The notes under the pieces were generated by a model that ran no database searches, was not told the origin of the DNA, and saw only the letters and a list, made by a program, of their open reading frames with translations. This document shows positions 11,098 through 20,665 of a stretch of 64,000 nt of DNA, one piece after another (positions within the stretch are counted from its first letter, which is position 1; the number at the start of each line of letters is the position of its first letter). The stretch is from assembly GCF_000152805.1 (NCBI RefSeq), contig NZ_CH902578.1, positions 2,441,074-2,505,073 on the forward strand, in the 5' to 3' direction. The stretch comes from Maritimibacter alkaliphilus HTCC2654 (GTDB taxonomy: Bacteria > Pseudomonadota > Alphaproteobacteria > Rhodobacterales > Rhodobacteraceae). Position numbers and translations under genes: made by a program.

Positions 11098-12209
11098 GGG
11101 GCGACCTCCTGAATCAGGGACTGGCCCGCCTCATCACGGACTTCGATATGCATGGCCCGCGCGCCGAGCTCTGTAAAGAGTTCCGGCCCCGTTCCGGTGA
11201 GGAACGCTTGCGCGCCCAACGCGACGATCTCGTCATACAGCGCGGCGCGGCGGTCGGCGTCGAGATGCGCGGACACTTCGTCCAGAAGCAGCATCGGTGG
11301 CGCGCCGAAGTCCTGCGCCAGCGCGCGACCGTGGGCAAGGATGAGCGAGACGAGCAGCGCCTTCTGCTCGCCCGTCGAACATTCCCGCGCGGGCATCGCC
11401 TTTTCGGCATAGGTGGCCGCCAGATCGGCACGGTGCGGGCCGACCAGCGTGCGCCCGGCCATCAAATCGCGCGGGCGGCTTTCGGCATAGGCCTCGGCCA
11501 GCTCCGCCTCGCCTTCCGGCCCGGTCTCGGCCCCTTCGGCGTGAAGGAGTTGCAGTTCAGCCGCCGGAAACGCGGTCTGCGCCGACATCTGGGCACCGAC
11601 GATCAGGGCCACGGTGCGCCGCCGGTTTTCCTGTATCGCGGCGCCCGCCTTGGCCATCTGCGCCTCGAGCGCGCCATACCAATGCGCGTCGCGGTGCCCG
11701 TCTTTCAGCAGCCTGTTCCGGTCGCGCATCGCCTTTTCATAGGTCAGCACCGCCTCGCCATGCCCCGGCTCGAAACTCATCGCCATCCGGTCGAGGAATT
11801 TGCGCCGCCCGTCCGCACCCTCCATCCAGAGCCGATCCATCACCGGGACCAGCCACGTGACGCGCGAGATGCGGCCCAGCGCGACCTGCGCTGCGGTCTT
11901 GCCGTCGATGGTGACATTGCGCGAGCCGCCGGGTTCCGCCCATGTCTCGACCTCGTGGACCTGATGGAGCGACTGGAGCACGCCCGTCAGCTTCCACCCC
12001 ACGCTTTCGGGTCGCCGCGCCATATCTTCGGCGGAAGCGCCCCGCAGCCCCCGACCGGGGGACATGAGGCTGACGGCTTCGAGGATGTTGGTCTTACCCG
12101 CCCCGTTGCGCCCGAAAATGGCGATCGGGCGCGCGTCCAGCGACAGAACGGCCCGCCTGTGGGAGCGGAAATGGGAAAGGGTCAGTTCTCTTAGATAAAG
12201 ACCCGTCAC
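11094..12209 (-). CDS. recF: RecF, recombination mediator ATPase
   Basis: SMC-like ATPase that helps RecOR load RecA at gaps and assists restart of stalled forks. 371 aa. Walker A is GRNGAGKTN near residue 34; the C-terminal part has the ABC signature region (STGEQKALLVSLILAHG) and Walker B (PPMLLLDEVSAHLD). It starts with GTG at 12209, overlapping the dnaN stop (GTGA). Length matches the family. Confidence 0.95.
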   Translation of the reverse strand: MTGLYLRELTLSHFRSHRRAVLSLDARPIAIFGRNGAGKTNILEAVSLMSPGRGLRGASAEDMARRPESVGWKLTGVLQSLHQVHEVETWAEPGGSRNVTIDGKTAAQVALGRISRVTWLVPVMDRLWMEGADGRRKFLDRMAMSFEPGHGEAVLTYEKAMRDRNRLLKDGHRDAHWYGALEAQMAKAGAAIQENRRRTVALIVGAQMSAQTAFPAAELQLLHAEGAETGPEGEAELAEAYAESRPRDLMAGRTLVGPHRADLAATYAEKAMPARECSTGEQKALLVSLILAHGRALAQDFGAPPMLLLDEVSAHLDADRRAALYDEIVALGAQAFLTGTGPELFTELGARAMHIEVRDEAGQSLIQEVAP

Positions 12210-13324
12210 ACGCGCATCGGCATGACGACATAGACCGCGCTGGTGTCGTTGCCTTCGCGCATGAGCACCGGCTGGCCTGCGTTGTCGAACATGAACACCG
12301 CGTTTTCGCGATCCACCTGGCTGGCAATTTCCAGCAGGTATTTCGCGTTGAACCCGATCTCCATACCCTCGTCGCCATAGGCCACGATCAGTTCTTCCTC
12401 GGCAGCGCCGGCATCGGGCGCGTTCACGGACAGCGTGAGCTTGTCTTCGGCCAGCGCGAGCTTCACGGCGCGGGACCGTTCCGACGACACGGTCGCCACA
12501 CGGTCGACCGCCTTGGCGAATTCGGCGGCGTCCACTTCCATCTTCTTCGTGTTCCCCATCGGGATCACGCGGGTGTAATCCGGGAAGGTGCCGTCGATGA
12601 CCTTGGAGGTCAGCGTGATGTCGGGGGTCGCGAAACGCACCTTGGTCTCCGACACCGACACGGCGATCTGCATGTCGTCATCGTCCAGAAGCTTGCGAAG
12701 CTCGCCCACGGTCTTGCGCGGGACGATCACGCCGGGCATATCCTCGGCCCCTTTGGGCAGATCGGCGTCGATGCGCGCCAGACGGTGACCGTCGGTCGCG
12801 ACGCAGCGCAGCACCTTGCCGCCCTCGGCATCGGACACGTGCATGTAGACGCCGTTCAGGTAATAGCGCGTCTCCTCGGTCGAGATCGCGAATTTGGACT
12901 TGTCGAACAGGCGGCGCAGCACCGGCGCGGGGGCCGAGAAGTTGGCGCTGTATTCCGACGAAGCCATCACCGGGAAATCTTCTTTCGGCAACGTGGCGAG
13001 CGAGAAGTTCGACCGTCCGGCTTCGACCGTCAGACGGCCCGCGGCACCATCGTCGGTGAGCTGGACCATCGCGCCGTCGGGCAGCTTGCGCACGATCTCG
13101 TGCAGCGTGACCGCGCTGACCGTCGTGGCGCCCGCACGTTCGACCATCGCGGGGGCCTTGTCGACCACTTCGATGTCGAGATCGGTGGCGCGAAAGCTGA
13201 CCGTGCTCCCCTCGGCCTCGATCAGCACGTTGGCGAGGATCGGAATGGTGTTGCGGCGTTCAACGACCGACTGCGCCTGACCGACCGCTTTCAACAGCAC
13301 GGCGCGTTCGACGGAAATCTTCAT
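12206..13324 (-). CDS. dnaN: DNA polymerase III beta subunit (sliding clamp)
   Basis: Forms the dimeric ring that tethers DNA polymerase to DNA. 372 aa, the usual length, with three clamp domains and the normal ends (MKISVERAVLLKAVGQAQ and YVVMPMRV). It is 152 bases behind dnaA on the same strand and is the head of the dnaN-recF-VOC-exporter chain. Confidence 0.97.
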   Translation of the reverse strand: MKISVERAVLLKAVGQAQSVVERRNTIPILANVLIEAEGSTVSFRATDLDIEVVDKAPAMVERAGATTVSAVTLHEIVRKLPDGAMVQLTDDGAAGRLTVEAGRSNFSLATLPKEDFPVMASSEYSANFSAPAPVLRRLFDKSKFAISTEETRYYLNGVYMHVSDAEGGKVLRCVATDGHRLARIDADLPKGAEDMPGVIVPRKTVGELRKLLDDDDMQIAVSVSETKVRFATPDITLTSKVIDGTFPDYTRVIPMGNTKKMEVDAAEFAKAVDRVATVSSERSRAVKLALAEDKLTLSVNAPDAGAAEEELIVAYGDEGMEIGFNAKYLLEIASQVDRENAVFMFDNAGQPVLMREGNDTSAVYVVMPMRV

Positions 13325-13476
13325 GTCCCACTCCCGATATCGTCAGGGCGCACTGGCCCCGGGACGGCGACATTACCCGGTTCCCCGCCCGTCTCAAGGT
13401 TTTTCGCACTGTCTGAGTGTTTCAAGGCAGGGTCAAGGCCCCGCCCCGGCATCGACGTGCGTCCATCGCGCTGGGC

Positions 13477-14856
13477 CTAGTGCTCCAGCGCCTTGCGCAA
13501 AAGGTCGACGTCTTCGGCGATCTGGTGGTCCGTCGAGACCAGTTCCTCGACCCGCTTGACCGCATGCATGACCGTCGAATGGTCACGGCCACCGAAGCGG
13601 CGCCCGATGTCGGGATAGGACCGGGTGGTCAGATCCTTGGACAGTTTCATCGCCACCTGACGCGGACGCGCGATGGAGCGCAGGCGTTTGGGGCCGATGA
13701 GGTCGGACAGGCGAATGCCGTAATGTTCGGCCACCTTGCGCTGAATCTCTTCGACCGTGACCTTGCGGTCCGAGGCGCGCAGCACATCGGTCAGACATTC
13801 CTGCGCACGATCCAACGTGATCTCCCCCCCGACGAGCGAGGCGAAGGCGAAGAGCCGCATCAGAGCCCCTTCGAGTACGCGGACATTCGTGGTGATCCGG
13901 TGGGCGAGGAATTCCAGCACGCCGTCTGCGATGGACAGGTCAGGGTAGGTTTCGCGGTAGGCCGCGACTTTGGATTGAAGCACGCCGAGGCGCAGTTCGT
14001 AATCGGTCGGGTGCAGATCGACGACAAGGCCGCACTGGAGGCGCGACTTGATCCGCTCTTCCAGGTCCTTGATCTCACCCGGCGCACGGTCGGCGGAAAT
14101 GATGATCTGCTTGTTCTGGTCGATCAGCGCGTTGAACGTGTGGAAGAACTCTTCCTGCGTCGAATCCTTGCCCGCGATGAACTGCACATCATCGACCATC
14201 AGGACGTCGACCGAGCGGAACATGTGTTTGAAGTCCATCATCTGCTTGTCGCGCAGCGCCTGCACGAAGCGATACATGAACTGTTCGGCGGACAGGTAGA
14301 GCACGCGCAATTGCGGCTGCCGTTCGGTCATTTCATGCGCGATGGCATGCATCAGGTGCGTCTTGCCGAGGCCGACGCCACCATAAAGGAACAGCGGGTT
14401 GAAGGTGACGGGGCCACCCTCGGCCACGCGGCGTGCGGCGGCATGGGCAAGCTCGTTCGGCTTTCCGACGACGAAGCTGTCGAAGGTGAAGCGTTTGTCG
14501 AGCGGCGCCCCCGGAAGGTCGTCGCCCGCCCCGGACTTGGCGGCGGCAGGCCGGGCGTTTCCGTTCGCGGGTGCCGGGGCCTCGTCCGCTGCGGCGGCGC
14601 GGTTCGTCTCACCGACGCGGGGCACGACGAATTCGAGCCGCGAAACCCGCGCACCGGCATTCACCATATGCTGAAGAATCTGCTCACCGAAATTGCGCTG
14701 AACCCAGTTACCCATGAAGTTCGTCGGCACGAGGAACGTCGCCACGCCCCCGTCCAGATCGTTGAACTCGAGGGGTTCGATCCAGTTCCGATAGTTATTC
14801 TGCCCGACCGAGCGTTCCAGCCGCTCGCGTACTTGTCCCCACATATTATCCGCCAT
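13477..14856 (-). CDS. dnaA: DnaA, chromosomal replication initiator
   Basis: AAA+ protein that opens the replication origin. 459 aa. Domain I is at the N terminus (MADNMWGQVRERLERSVG), then an Ala/Pro-rich linker near residues 85-115. The AAA+ core has Walker A GGVGLGKTHLM and Walker B MVDDVQFIAGK. The C-terminal DNA-binding domain holds the signature GRRFGGRDHSTVMHAV. All expected parts are present. The upstream leader (14857-15400) is long and rich in GANTC sites. Confidence 0.97.
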   Translation of the reverse strand: MADNMWGQVRERLERSVGQNNYRNWIEPLEFNDLDGGVATFLVPTNFMGNWVQRNFGEQILQHMVNAGARVSRLEFVVPRVGETNRAAAADEAPAPANGNARPAAAKSGAGDDLPGAPLDKRFTFDSFVVGKPNELAHAAARRVAEGGPVTFNPLFLYGGVGLGKTHLMHAIAHEMTERQPQLRVLYLSAEQFMYRFVQALRDKQMMDFKHMFRSVDVLMVDDVQFIAGKDSTQEEFFHTFNALIDQNKQIIISADRAPGEIKDLEERIKSRLQCGLVVDLHPTDYELRLGVLQSKVAAYRETYPDLSIADGVLEFLAHRITTNVRVLEGALMRLFAFASLVGGEITLDRAQECLTDVLRASDRKVTVEEIQRKVAEHYGIRLSDLIGPKRLRSIARPRQVAMKLSKDLTTRSYPDIGRRFGGRDHSTVMHAVKRVEELVSTDHQIAEDVDLLRKALEH

Positions 14857-15340
14857 CTCGTCTCTGACCTGCTTCGTTTAGTCCGCGTGTCGCGCGGCCC
14901 GTTCCCCCGGCAAGGCACATGCCGGTTCAGCGATCATCTCTGACAAGACTGACGGCCCATGACCCGCAAAGGTCACGCGCCACCAAACGCAACAAGCGCC
15001 CGACGGAATACTCCGTAGGTGCCGGATTGCGTCCGGTTTGCAGCCGAAGGTACCCCCTCAGATCCCTTCGGTACGGCTGAACGAGGATCCCCACCCCCGT
15101 TTTCCGTTCTGTCCCAAGTCAGCGATGTGAATCGCCTGCTCAAGATAGGTGGGGGGTCGGGAGAGTCGCAACTGATCTTCGCGCTTGACTCTGACTGGGG
15201 TCAAACGAATCCAGAGCCGCTTTCACAATTGCAATGTTTCACTTGGGAAACTGTCGGTTTGAACCGAATCGTGGCTTTGGATCGAATTGTCCGAAAGCAT
15301 ACATGGCGTGTCCGTTCGGCATCATCTGCACGCCCGAACG
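14857..15340 (-). promoter_or_regulatory. Long dnaA leader with clustered GANTC sites
   Basis: No convincing gene lies in this stretch of nearly 500 bases between the rpsT terminator and dnaA. Five GANTC sites, the target of the alphaproteobacterial methylase CcrM, fall within 142 bases: 15129, 15163, 15187, 15207 and 15266. An inverted repeat CGGTT-TG-AACCG is at 15255-15266. It most likely holds the dnaA promoter and control sites. I found no TTATCCACA-type DnaA boxes, so I do not call it an origin. Confidence 0.5.
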
Positions 15341-15367
15341 AAAAAACGCGGCCCGCTTGGGGCCGCG
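15341..15367 (-). terminator. Rho-independent terminator of rpsT
   Basis: Eight-base GC stem CGCGGCCC/GGGCCGCG followed by six T on the minus strand, 34 bases past the rpsT stop codon. A strong intrinsic terminator, meaning dnaA is transcribed from its own promoter. Confidence 0.85.
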
Positions 15368-15400
15368 CCTTGATGTCGCGTCGTCACGTCAGATGACGGA

Positions 15401-15664
15401 TCAGGCAAGCGCCTTCACACGCGAAGACAGGCGGGACATTTTCCGCGCTGCGGTGTTCTTGTGGTAGACGCCTTTGGTCACGCCACGCATCAGTTCGGGC
15501 TGAGCGGCTTTGAGGGCGGCGGTCGCAGCTTCCTTGTCGCCCGAGGCGATGGCTTCCTCGACTTTGCGGAGGTAGGTGCGGATGCGCGAACGGCGGGCTT
15601 TGTTGACGGCAAAACGACGCTCGTTCTGACGGGCGCGTTTCTTGGACTGGGGCGTATTCGCCAT
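15401..15664 (-). CDS. rpsT: 30S ribosomal protein S20
   Basis: 87 aa, basic, with the typical start [17 protein letters not shown] and three-helix composition. It binds 16S rRNA early in 30S assembly. Single gene with its own terminator, upstream of dnaA as in Caulobacter and other alphaproteobacteria. Divergent from the DEAD-box helicase; the two promoters share 15665-15949. Confidence 0.97.
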   Translation of the reverse strand: MANTPQSKKRARQNERRFAVNKARRSRIRTYLRKVEEAIASGDKEAATAALKAAQPELMRGVTKGVYHKNTAARKMSRLSSRVKALA

Positions 15665-15949
15665 GGTGATCTTCCCTTCGTCGGGTTCGTTTCAAATATC
15701 GGCAGCATGAGACGACGTCCCGACCGGGTTTCCTACCGGCTGATTCCGACCTGAGCGGGTCTCACGCGCATGTAGCGGCGGCGTATATGGGGTTTCGCAC
15801 GGCTTGTGAAGTCCCTTGTGAGCGAATCCTTCAATGATCCCCGTTATTTTCATATACAAACCCTGCGCCGCGCTGTAAGGACGCTGATCTTGCGCGGCCA
15901 GATCGCGCCCATGCGTGCCAATGCACCGACGACTACGGACCACCTGAAC

Positions 15950-18049
15950 ATGACCCGCCTGATTAACGAAGCGCTCGCCGAGCGCGGTTACGACACTCTT
16001 ACCCCGGTGCAGGAGGCGGTGAGCGATCCCGATCTCGCCGGTCGCGACCTGCTGGTTTCGGCCCAGACCGGGTCGGGCAAGACTGTGGGCTTCGGCCTGG
16101 CCATCGCGCCCACGCTTCTGGGTGAGGACGAAGAGTTCGGGCCCGCCGGACTGCCGCTGGCGCTCGTCGTCGCACCGACGCGCGAACTTGCGATGCAGGT
16201 GAAGCGCGAATTGATCTGGCTTTTCGGCAAGACCGGCGCGCGCCTCGCCTCCTGCGTGGGCGGGATGGACATGCGAGACGAACGCCGGGCGCTGGAGCGC
16301 GGGGCGCATATCGTCGTCGGCACGCCGGGCCGCCTGCGCGACCACATTCAGCGCGGGTCGCTGGATATGAGCGAACTGCGCGCCATCGTGCTGGACGAAG
16401 CGGATGAGATGCTCGACCTCGGTTTCCGCGAAGACCTTGAGTTCATGCTGGAAGAAGCCCCCGAAGAGCGGCGCATCCTGCTGTTCTCGGCCACCGTGCC
16501 GCCGACCATCGCCAAGCTTGCCGAGCAGTATCAGAACGACGCCGCGCGGGTGAACACGATCACGGGCGCGACCCAGCACGCCGACATCGCGTATCAGGCG
16601 ATCCGGGTCGCCCAGACCGATACCGAGAACGCGATCTTCAACCTGCTCCGATTCCACGATTCTGAAAACGCCATCGTCTTCGCCAACACCCGCGCGCAGG
16701 TCGCGCACCTGACCGCGCGGCTGTCGAACCGTGGCCTGAACGTGGTGAGCCTGTCGGGCGAGTTGAGCCAGAACGAACGCACCCACGCGCTGCAAGCCAT
16801 GCGCGACGGGCGGGCGCAGGTCTGCGTGGCGACCGACGTGGCCGCGCGGGGGATCGACCTGCCGAACCTCGATCTGGTGATTCACGCCGATCTGCCGAAG
16901 AACACCGAAAGCCTGACGCACCGTTCGGGCCGCACGGGCCGCGCCGGGCGCAAAGGCATTTCGGCCCTGATCGTCCCGCCGCGCGATGTGAAGAAAACCG
17001 AGCGCCTGCTTGGCTGGGCCAAGACCACTGCGGAATGGACCACCGCGCCGTCGGCTGACGACATTCACGCGAAAGACGAGGAACGCCTGCTGGCCGATCC
17101 GGTCTGGACCGAACCCGTAACCGAAGCGCAGGCCGCGTTCGCGGAAAAGGTGCTCGCCCAATATGGGGCCGAAGCGGTCGCGGCTGCCTATCTGCGGCTA
17201 TTCCAGTCGCGTCAGGGTGCGCCGGAGGATCTGCTGCCGCCCGACACCAAGCCGGAGCGCAAGGAGCGCAAGCCGTTCGGGCCGAGCAAGTGGTTCGCCC
17301 TGTCGGTCGGACAGGCCGAGAAGGCCGAGGCGCGCTGGCTCCTCCCGCTCATCATGCGGGCGAGCGGCGTCGACAAAGCCGACATCGGCGCGATCCGGGT
17401 TCAAGGGGCCGAGACCTATCTCGAACTGACCGAGAAGAGTGCCGATGGGTTCCTGTCGTCGCTTGGTGCGGACGGGGAGTTGGACGAGGGCATCAAGGTC
17501 CGCGCGCTGGACGCCGCGCCCGAGCTTGGGCCGCGCCCGAAACCCGAGCGCCGGGATGGCAAGCCGGGCGGTCGCGACGGCAAACCGCCCTTCAACAAGG
17601 GTCCGCGCGACCGGGGCGAGCGGAAAGAGCGGTCGGACGACAAGCCGCGCGAACATGGCGCCGCGAAGCGCAAATTCGACGACAAACGGCGCGCGCAGGC
17701 CGAAGATGGCGCGACGACCGCCTACAAGCCGCGCAAGACATCGGACCGCAAGGACGATGACAAGCCGCGCGGCAAACCCAAGGGCGAGTTCAAACCCAAG
17801 GGCGAATTCAAACCGAAAGGCGAGTTCAAGCCCAAAGGTGACGGCAAGAAACCCTACAAGCCGAAAGGCGCGAAACCCTCGGGCGACCGTCCGGCACCCA
17901 AGGGCAAACCCGCCGGGGCTTCCAAGCCGAAACCCGCGGGCAAGCCCGGTGCAGGCGATACGTCGAAGTCGTTCAGGAAACCGCGTGCGAGCGCGGTGAA
18001 GGGCAAGCAACCGCGCGGCGCGAACGCCACGCCCCGTCGCAAGCCCTGA
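15950..18049 (+). CDS. DEAD-box RNA helicase with DbpA-type RNA-binding domain and Lys-rich tail
   Basis: ATP-dependent RNA helicase, 699 aa, probably acting in ribosome assembly or RNA turnover. Motifs in order: Q motif (TLTPVQEAV), Walker A AQTGSGKT (38-45), PTRELA, TPGR, DEAD (149-152), SAT, then ATDVAARGIDLPNL and HRSGRTGRAGRKG in the second RecA domain. A DbpA-like C-terminal RNA-binding domain follows (around residues 440-510), then a long basic tail with KPKGEF repeats. I chose the ATG at 15950 (MTRLINEALAERGYDTLTP) because family members start just before the Q motif; the frame is open to 15806. Confidence 0.93.
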   Translation: MTRLINEALAERGYDTLTPVQEAVSDPDLAGRDLLVSAQTGSGKTVGFGLAIAPTLLGEDEEFGPAGLPLALVVAPTRELAMQVKRELIWLFGKTGARLASCVGGMDMRDERRALERGAHIVVGTPGRLRDHIQRGSLDMSELRAIVLDEADEMLDLGFREDLEFMLEEAPEERRILLFSATVPPTIAKLAEQYQNDAARVNTITGATQHADIAYQAIRVAQTDTENAIFNLLRFHDSENAIVFANTRAQVAHLTARLSNRGLNVVSLSGELSQNERTHALQAMRDGRAQVCVATDVAARGIDLPNLDLVIHADLPKNTESLTHRSGRTGRAGRKGISALIVPPRDVKKTERLLGWAKTTAEWTTAPSADDIHAKDEERLLADPVWTEPVTEAQAAFAEKVLAQYGAEAVAAAYLRLFQSRQGAPEDLLPPDTKPERKERKPFGPSKWFALSVGQAEKAEARWLLPLIMRASGVDKADIGAIRVQGAETYLELTEKSADGFLSSLGADGELDEGIKVRALDAAPELGPRPKPERRDGKPGGRDGKPPFNKGPRDRGERKERSDDKPREHGAAKRKFDDKRRAQAEDGATTAYKPRKTSDRKDDDKPRGKPKGEFKPKGEFKPKGEFKPKGDGKKPYKPKGAKPSGDRPAPKGKPAGASKPKPAGKPGAGDTSKSFRKPRASAVKGKQPRGANATPRRKP
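17774..17845 (+). repeat. Tandem 18-base repeats in the helicase tail
   Basis: Three near-identical 18-base units (17774-17791, 17792-17809, 17810-17827) and a degenerate fourth, each coding for K-P-K-G-E-F. They differ mainly at third codon positions, so selection is on the protein. The repeats add positive charge, as in RNA-binding tails, and are a likely spot for copy-number change. Confidence 0.85.
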
Positions 18050-18061
18050 CGCAATGTGACG

Positions 18062-18085
18062 CCCGGCTGGCGCAAACCAGCCGGG
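18062..18085. terminator. Hairpin between convergent helicase and enoyl-CoA hydratase genes
   Basis: Perfect nine-base stem CCCGGCTGG/CCAGCCGGG with a six-base loop. Sited between the two stop codons, it can end transcription from both sides, though it lacks a T run on either strand. Confidence 0.55.
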
Positions 18086-18091
18086 ACAGGA

Positions 18092-18868
18092 TCACTTGTC
18101 GCGGAACTGCGGCTCGCGCTTTTCGATGAAGGCGGCCATGCCCTCTTTCTGGTCCTCGGATGCAAAAAGCGAATGGAACACGCGGCGTTCGAACAGGATC
18201 GCCTCGGTCAGCGGCATCTGGTCGGCGCGATGCACCGCTTCCTTGATCGCCATGACGCTGATCATGCCCTTCTCGGCGATCTTGCGGGCGGCCGCCGTCG
18301 CCTCGTCCAGCAGCTTCTTCGCGGGCACCACGCGGCTGACCAGCCCCGAACGCTCGGCTTCTTCCGCGTCCATGAACCGACCCGTCAGGTTCATGTCCAT
18401 CGACTTGGCCCGGCCCACCAGACGCGTCAGGCGCTGCGTGCCGCCCATGCCGGCCATCACACCCAAGTTCACCTCGGGCTGTCCGAACTTGGCGCTGTCC
18501 GCCGCGATGATGAAATCGCACATCATGGCCAGCTCGCAACCGCCGCCCAGCGCGTAGCCCGACACCGCCGCGATGATCGGCTTGCGGATGCGCATCACCG
18601 CTTCTTCTTCCGGCGTGAAGAGATCACCCAGAAACACGTCGGCAAAGCTCTTGCTCGACATCATCTTGATGTCCGCGCCCGCCGCGAAAGCCTTTTCCGA
18701 GCCCGTGATGATGAAGCAGCGAACCTTGTCGTTCTTCTGCCCGTCCGCCAGCGCATCGCCCAGTTCCTTGAGCAGTTCGAGGTTCAGCGCGTTCAGCGCA
18801 TCCGGCCGGTTGAGTTTGATTGTGCAAACGTGATCTTCCACGTCCACGATGATGTTGTCGTAAGCCAT
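18092..18868 (-). CDS. Enoyl-CoA hydratase/isomerase (crotonase family)
   Basis: Hydrates 2-enoyl-CoA in fatty-acid or short-chain acyl-CoA breakdown. 258 aa, the classic length. Visible are the oxyanion-hole strand (EKAFAAGADIKMMSSKS) and the catalytic segment PIIAAVSGYALGGGCELAMMCD followed by GQPEVNLGVMAGMGGTQRL, which contain the two acid residues of true hydratases. It looks like FadB1/Ech of Rhodobacterales. Single gene. Confidence 0.92.
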   Translation of the reverse strand: MAYDNIIVDVEDHVCTIKLNRPDALNALNLELLKELGDALADGQKNDKVRCFIITGSEKAFAAGADIKMMSSKSFADVFLGDLFTPEEEAVMRIRKPIIAAVSGYALGGGCELAMMCDFIIAADSAKFGQPEVNLGVMAGMGGTQRLTRLVGRAKSMDMNLTGRFMDAEEAERSGLVSRVVPAKKLLDEATAAARKIAEKGMISVMAIKEAVHRADQMPLTEAILFERRVFHSLFASEDQKEGMAAFIEKREPQFRDK

Positions 18869-18933
18869 CTGTTATGATGCCCCTTCCCATGCAGTCCGCC
18901 CATGCCTAAGCGAGTCTCAGGCGGGGCTTCAAG

Positions 18934-19785
18934 TCACCTTTGACACGTGGGGCAGTAGAAAGACGAACGGCCGGATTGCACGATCCGCGCGATTTTCGCC
19001 TGACATTCCGGTGTTTTGCAGGGCTGGCCCTCTTGGTCGTAGACCCGGAAAGTGTGTTGAAAATACCCCAACTCGCCGTCGGCCTGCCGGTAATCGCGCA
19101 ACGAACTTCCGCCTGCCGCAATCGCCTCGGCCAGCACGTCGCGGATGATGGGAACCAGCGACGCGATACGGGCAGCCGAAATGCGCCCTGCCTTGCGGGC
19201 CGGGTGGATGCCCGCACGATAAAGCGCCTCGCACACATAGATATTTCCCAGCCCCGCCACGATCCGCTGATCCAGCAGCGCCGACTTGATCGGCGTGTTC
19301 TTCCCGGCGAGTTTCGCGATCAGGTAGCCTTCGTTGAATTCGTTTCCCAACGGTTCCGGCCCCAAAGCGGCGATGAGCGGATGAAGATCGCCCGTGCCGG
19401 TCGTGAACAGGTCCATCACCCCGAACCGCCGCGCATCGTTCAGCGTGATCCGCGCGCCGCCGTCCATGTCGAGCACGACGTGATCGTGTTTTTCCGTCGC
19501 GGGGTGCTCGTGGTGGAACTTGCCCAGCGTCGTGCCGGAAATCAGGATGCGCCCCGACATGCCAAGGTGGATGAGGCAGGTCTCATTCGTATCGAGATCG
19601 GCGAGGATGTATTTCGACCGCCGCCGCAGGCCCAGCACGGTCGCACCCGTCAGCCGTTCCGCCATCCGTTCGGGAAACGGCCAGCGCAGACCCTCGCGCC
19701 GAACCTCGGCCCGCGCGATCCTGTGCCCCGTCATCACGGGCTCCAATCCCCGGCGAACCGTTTCGACCTCTGGCAGTTCCGGCAT
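18934..19785 (-). CDS. mutM: Formamidopyrimidine-DNA glycosylase (Fpg)
   Basis: Removes 8-oxoguanine and formamidopyrimidines from oxidised DNA, with beta/delta lyase activity. 283 aa. The N terminus [16 protein letters not shown] gives catalytic Pro2 and Glu3 after Met removal. The helix-two-turn-helix and the C-terminal zinc finger (CKTPEC then CPTCQR) are complete. Divergent from ubiE, with 130 bases between. Confidence 0.96.
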   Translation of the reverse strand: MPELPEVETVRRGLEPVMTGHRIARAEVRREGLRWPFPERMAERLTGATVLGLRRRSKYILADLDTNETCLIHLGMSGRILISGTTLGKFHHEHPATEKHDHVVLDMDGGARITLNDARRFGVMDLFTTGTGDLHPLIAALGPEPLGNEFNEGYLIAKLAGKNTPIKSALLDQRIVAGLGNIYVCEALYRAGIHPARKAGRISAARIASLVPIIRDVLAEAIAAGGSSLRDYRQADGELGYFQHTFRVYDQEGQPCKTPECQAKIARIVQSGRSSFYCPTCQR

Positions 19786-19915
19786 CTCATCCCTCTCGGT
19801 AAGCCGTGCGTATATAGGGCATCGCCGCCCGGCGCGACAGTCTGCCCACCAGTTCGGGTTTGTCGTTTGCCGTCAGGGAGGTTATCTGCACTCTGACCTG
19901 ATCGAGGCAAGACGC

Positions 19916-20665
19916 ATGACCGACGACAAAAAGACCACCCACTTCGGCTACCAGACCGTGGACGAGGATCAGAAGGCCGGGATGGTGCACGGCGTCTTCA
20001 CCAATGTCGCCTCGAAATACGACGTCATGAACGATGTGATGAGCATGGGCATTCACCGGGTCTGGAAAGACGCGATGATGGACTGGCTGGCCCCGCGCCC
20101 CGGTCAGAAACTGCTCGATGTGGCGGGCGGCACCGGCGACGTGGCGTTCCGGTTCCTGAACCGCGCACCCGGGGCCCATGCCACGGTCTGCGACATGACC
20201 GAGGGAATGCTGATCGAAGGCCGCAAACGGGCCGAAGCCGAACAGATGGCCGCGAGCCTCGAATGGGTCGTGGGCGACGCCATGGCGCTCCCGTTCGACG
20301 ACAACAGCTTCGATGTCTACACCATCAGCTTCGGCATCCGGAACGTGACACGCATCGCCGACGCGCTGGCCGAGGCCTATCGCGTGCTGAAACCCGGCGG
20401 GCGTATCATGGTGTTGGAATTCAGCCAGATTCCCAACGACATGATGCAGAAGGTCTACGACCTTTATTCGTTCAACATCATCCCCCGTATGGGGCAGGTG
20501 ATCGCGAACGACCGCGACAGTTACCAATACCTCGTCGAATCGATCCGCCGTTTCCCGGATCAGGAAACCTTCGCAGGCATGATCCGCACCGCCGGGTTCG
20601 AGCAGGTGAAATACCGCAACCTGACGATGGGGATCGCGGCACTGCATTCCGGCTGGAAGATCTGA
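19916..20665 (+). CDS. ubiE: UbiE, demethylmenaquinone/ubiquinone C-methyltransferase
   Basis: SAM-dependent methyltransferase of ubiquinone biosynthesis. 249 aa. The SAM motif is [14 protein letters not shown], followed by the UbiE signatures [17 protein letters not shown] and [16 protein letters not shown]. The ATG at 19916 was chosen over longer open frame because [15 protein letters not shown] is the family N terminus. The stop overlaps the ubiB start (TGATG), a common ubiE-ubiB pair in this group. Confidence 0.96.
   Translation: MTDDKKTTHFGYQTVDEDQKAGMVHGVFTNVASKYDVMNDVMSMGIHRVWKDAMMDWLAPRPGQKLLDVAGGTGDVAFRFLNRAPGAHATVCDMTEGMLIEGRKRAEAEQMAASLEWVVGDAMALPFDDNSFDVYTISFGIRNVTRIADALAEAYRVLKPGGRIMVLEFSQIPNDMMQKVYDLYSFNIIPRMGQVIANDRDSYQYLVESIRRFPDQETFAGMIRTAGFEQVKYRNLTMGIAALHSGWKI

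Noticed and set aside
14857-15400. Replication origin between rpsT and dnaA
   Set aside because: Attractive because of gene order and GANTC sites, but no DnaA boxes, AT-rich unwinding run or CtrA-type sites were seen.
17774-17845. Short tandem repeats as a CRISPR-like array
   Set aside because: Units are 18 bases, directly joined without spacers and in frame inside the helicase gene.
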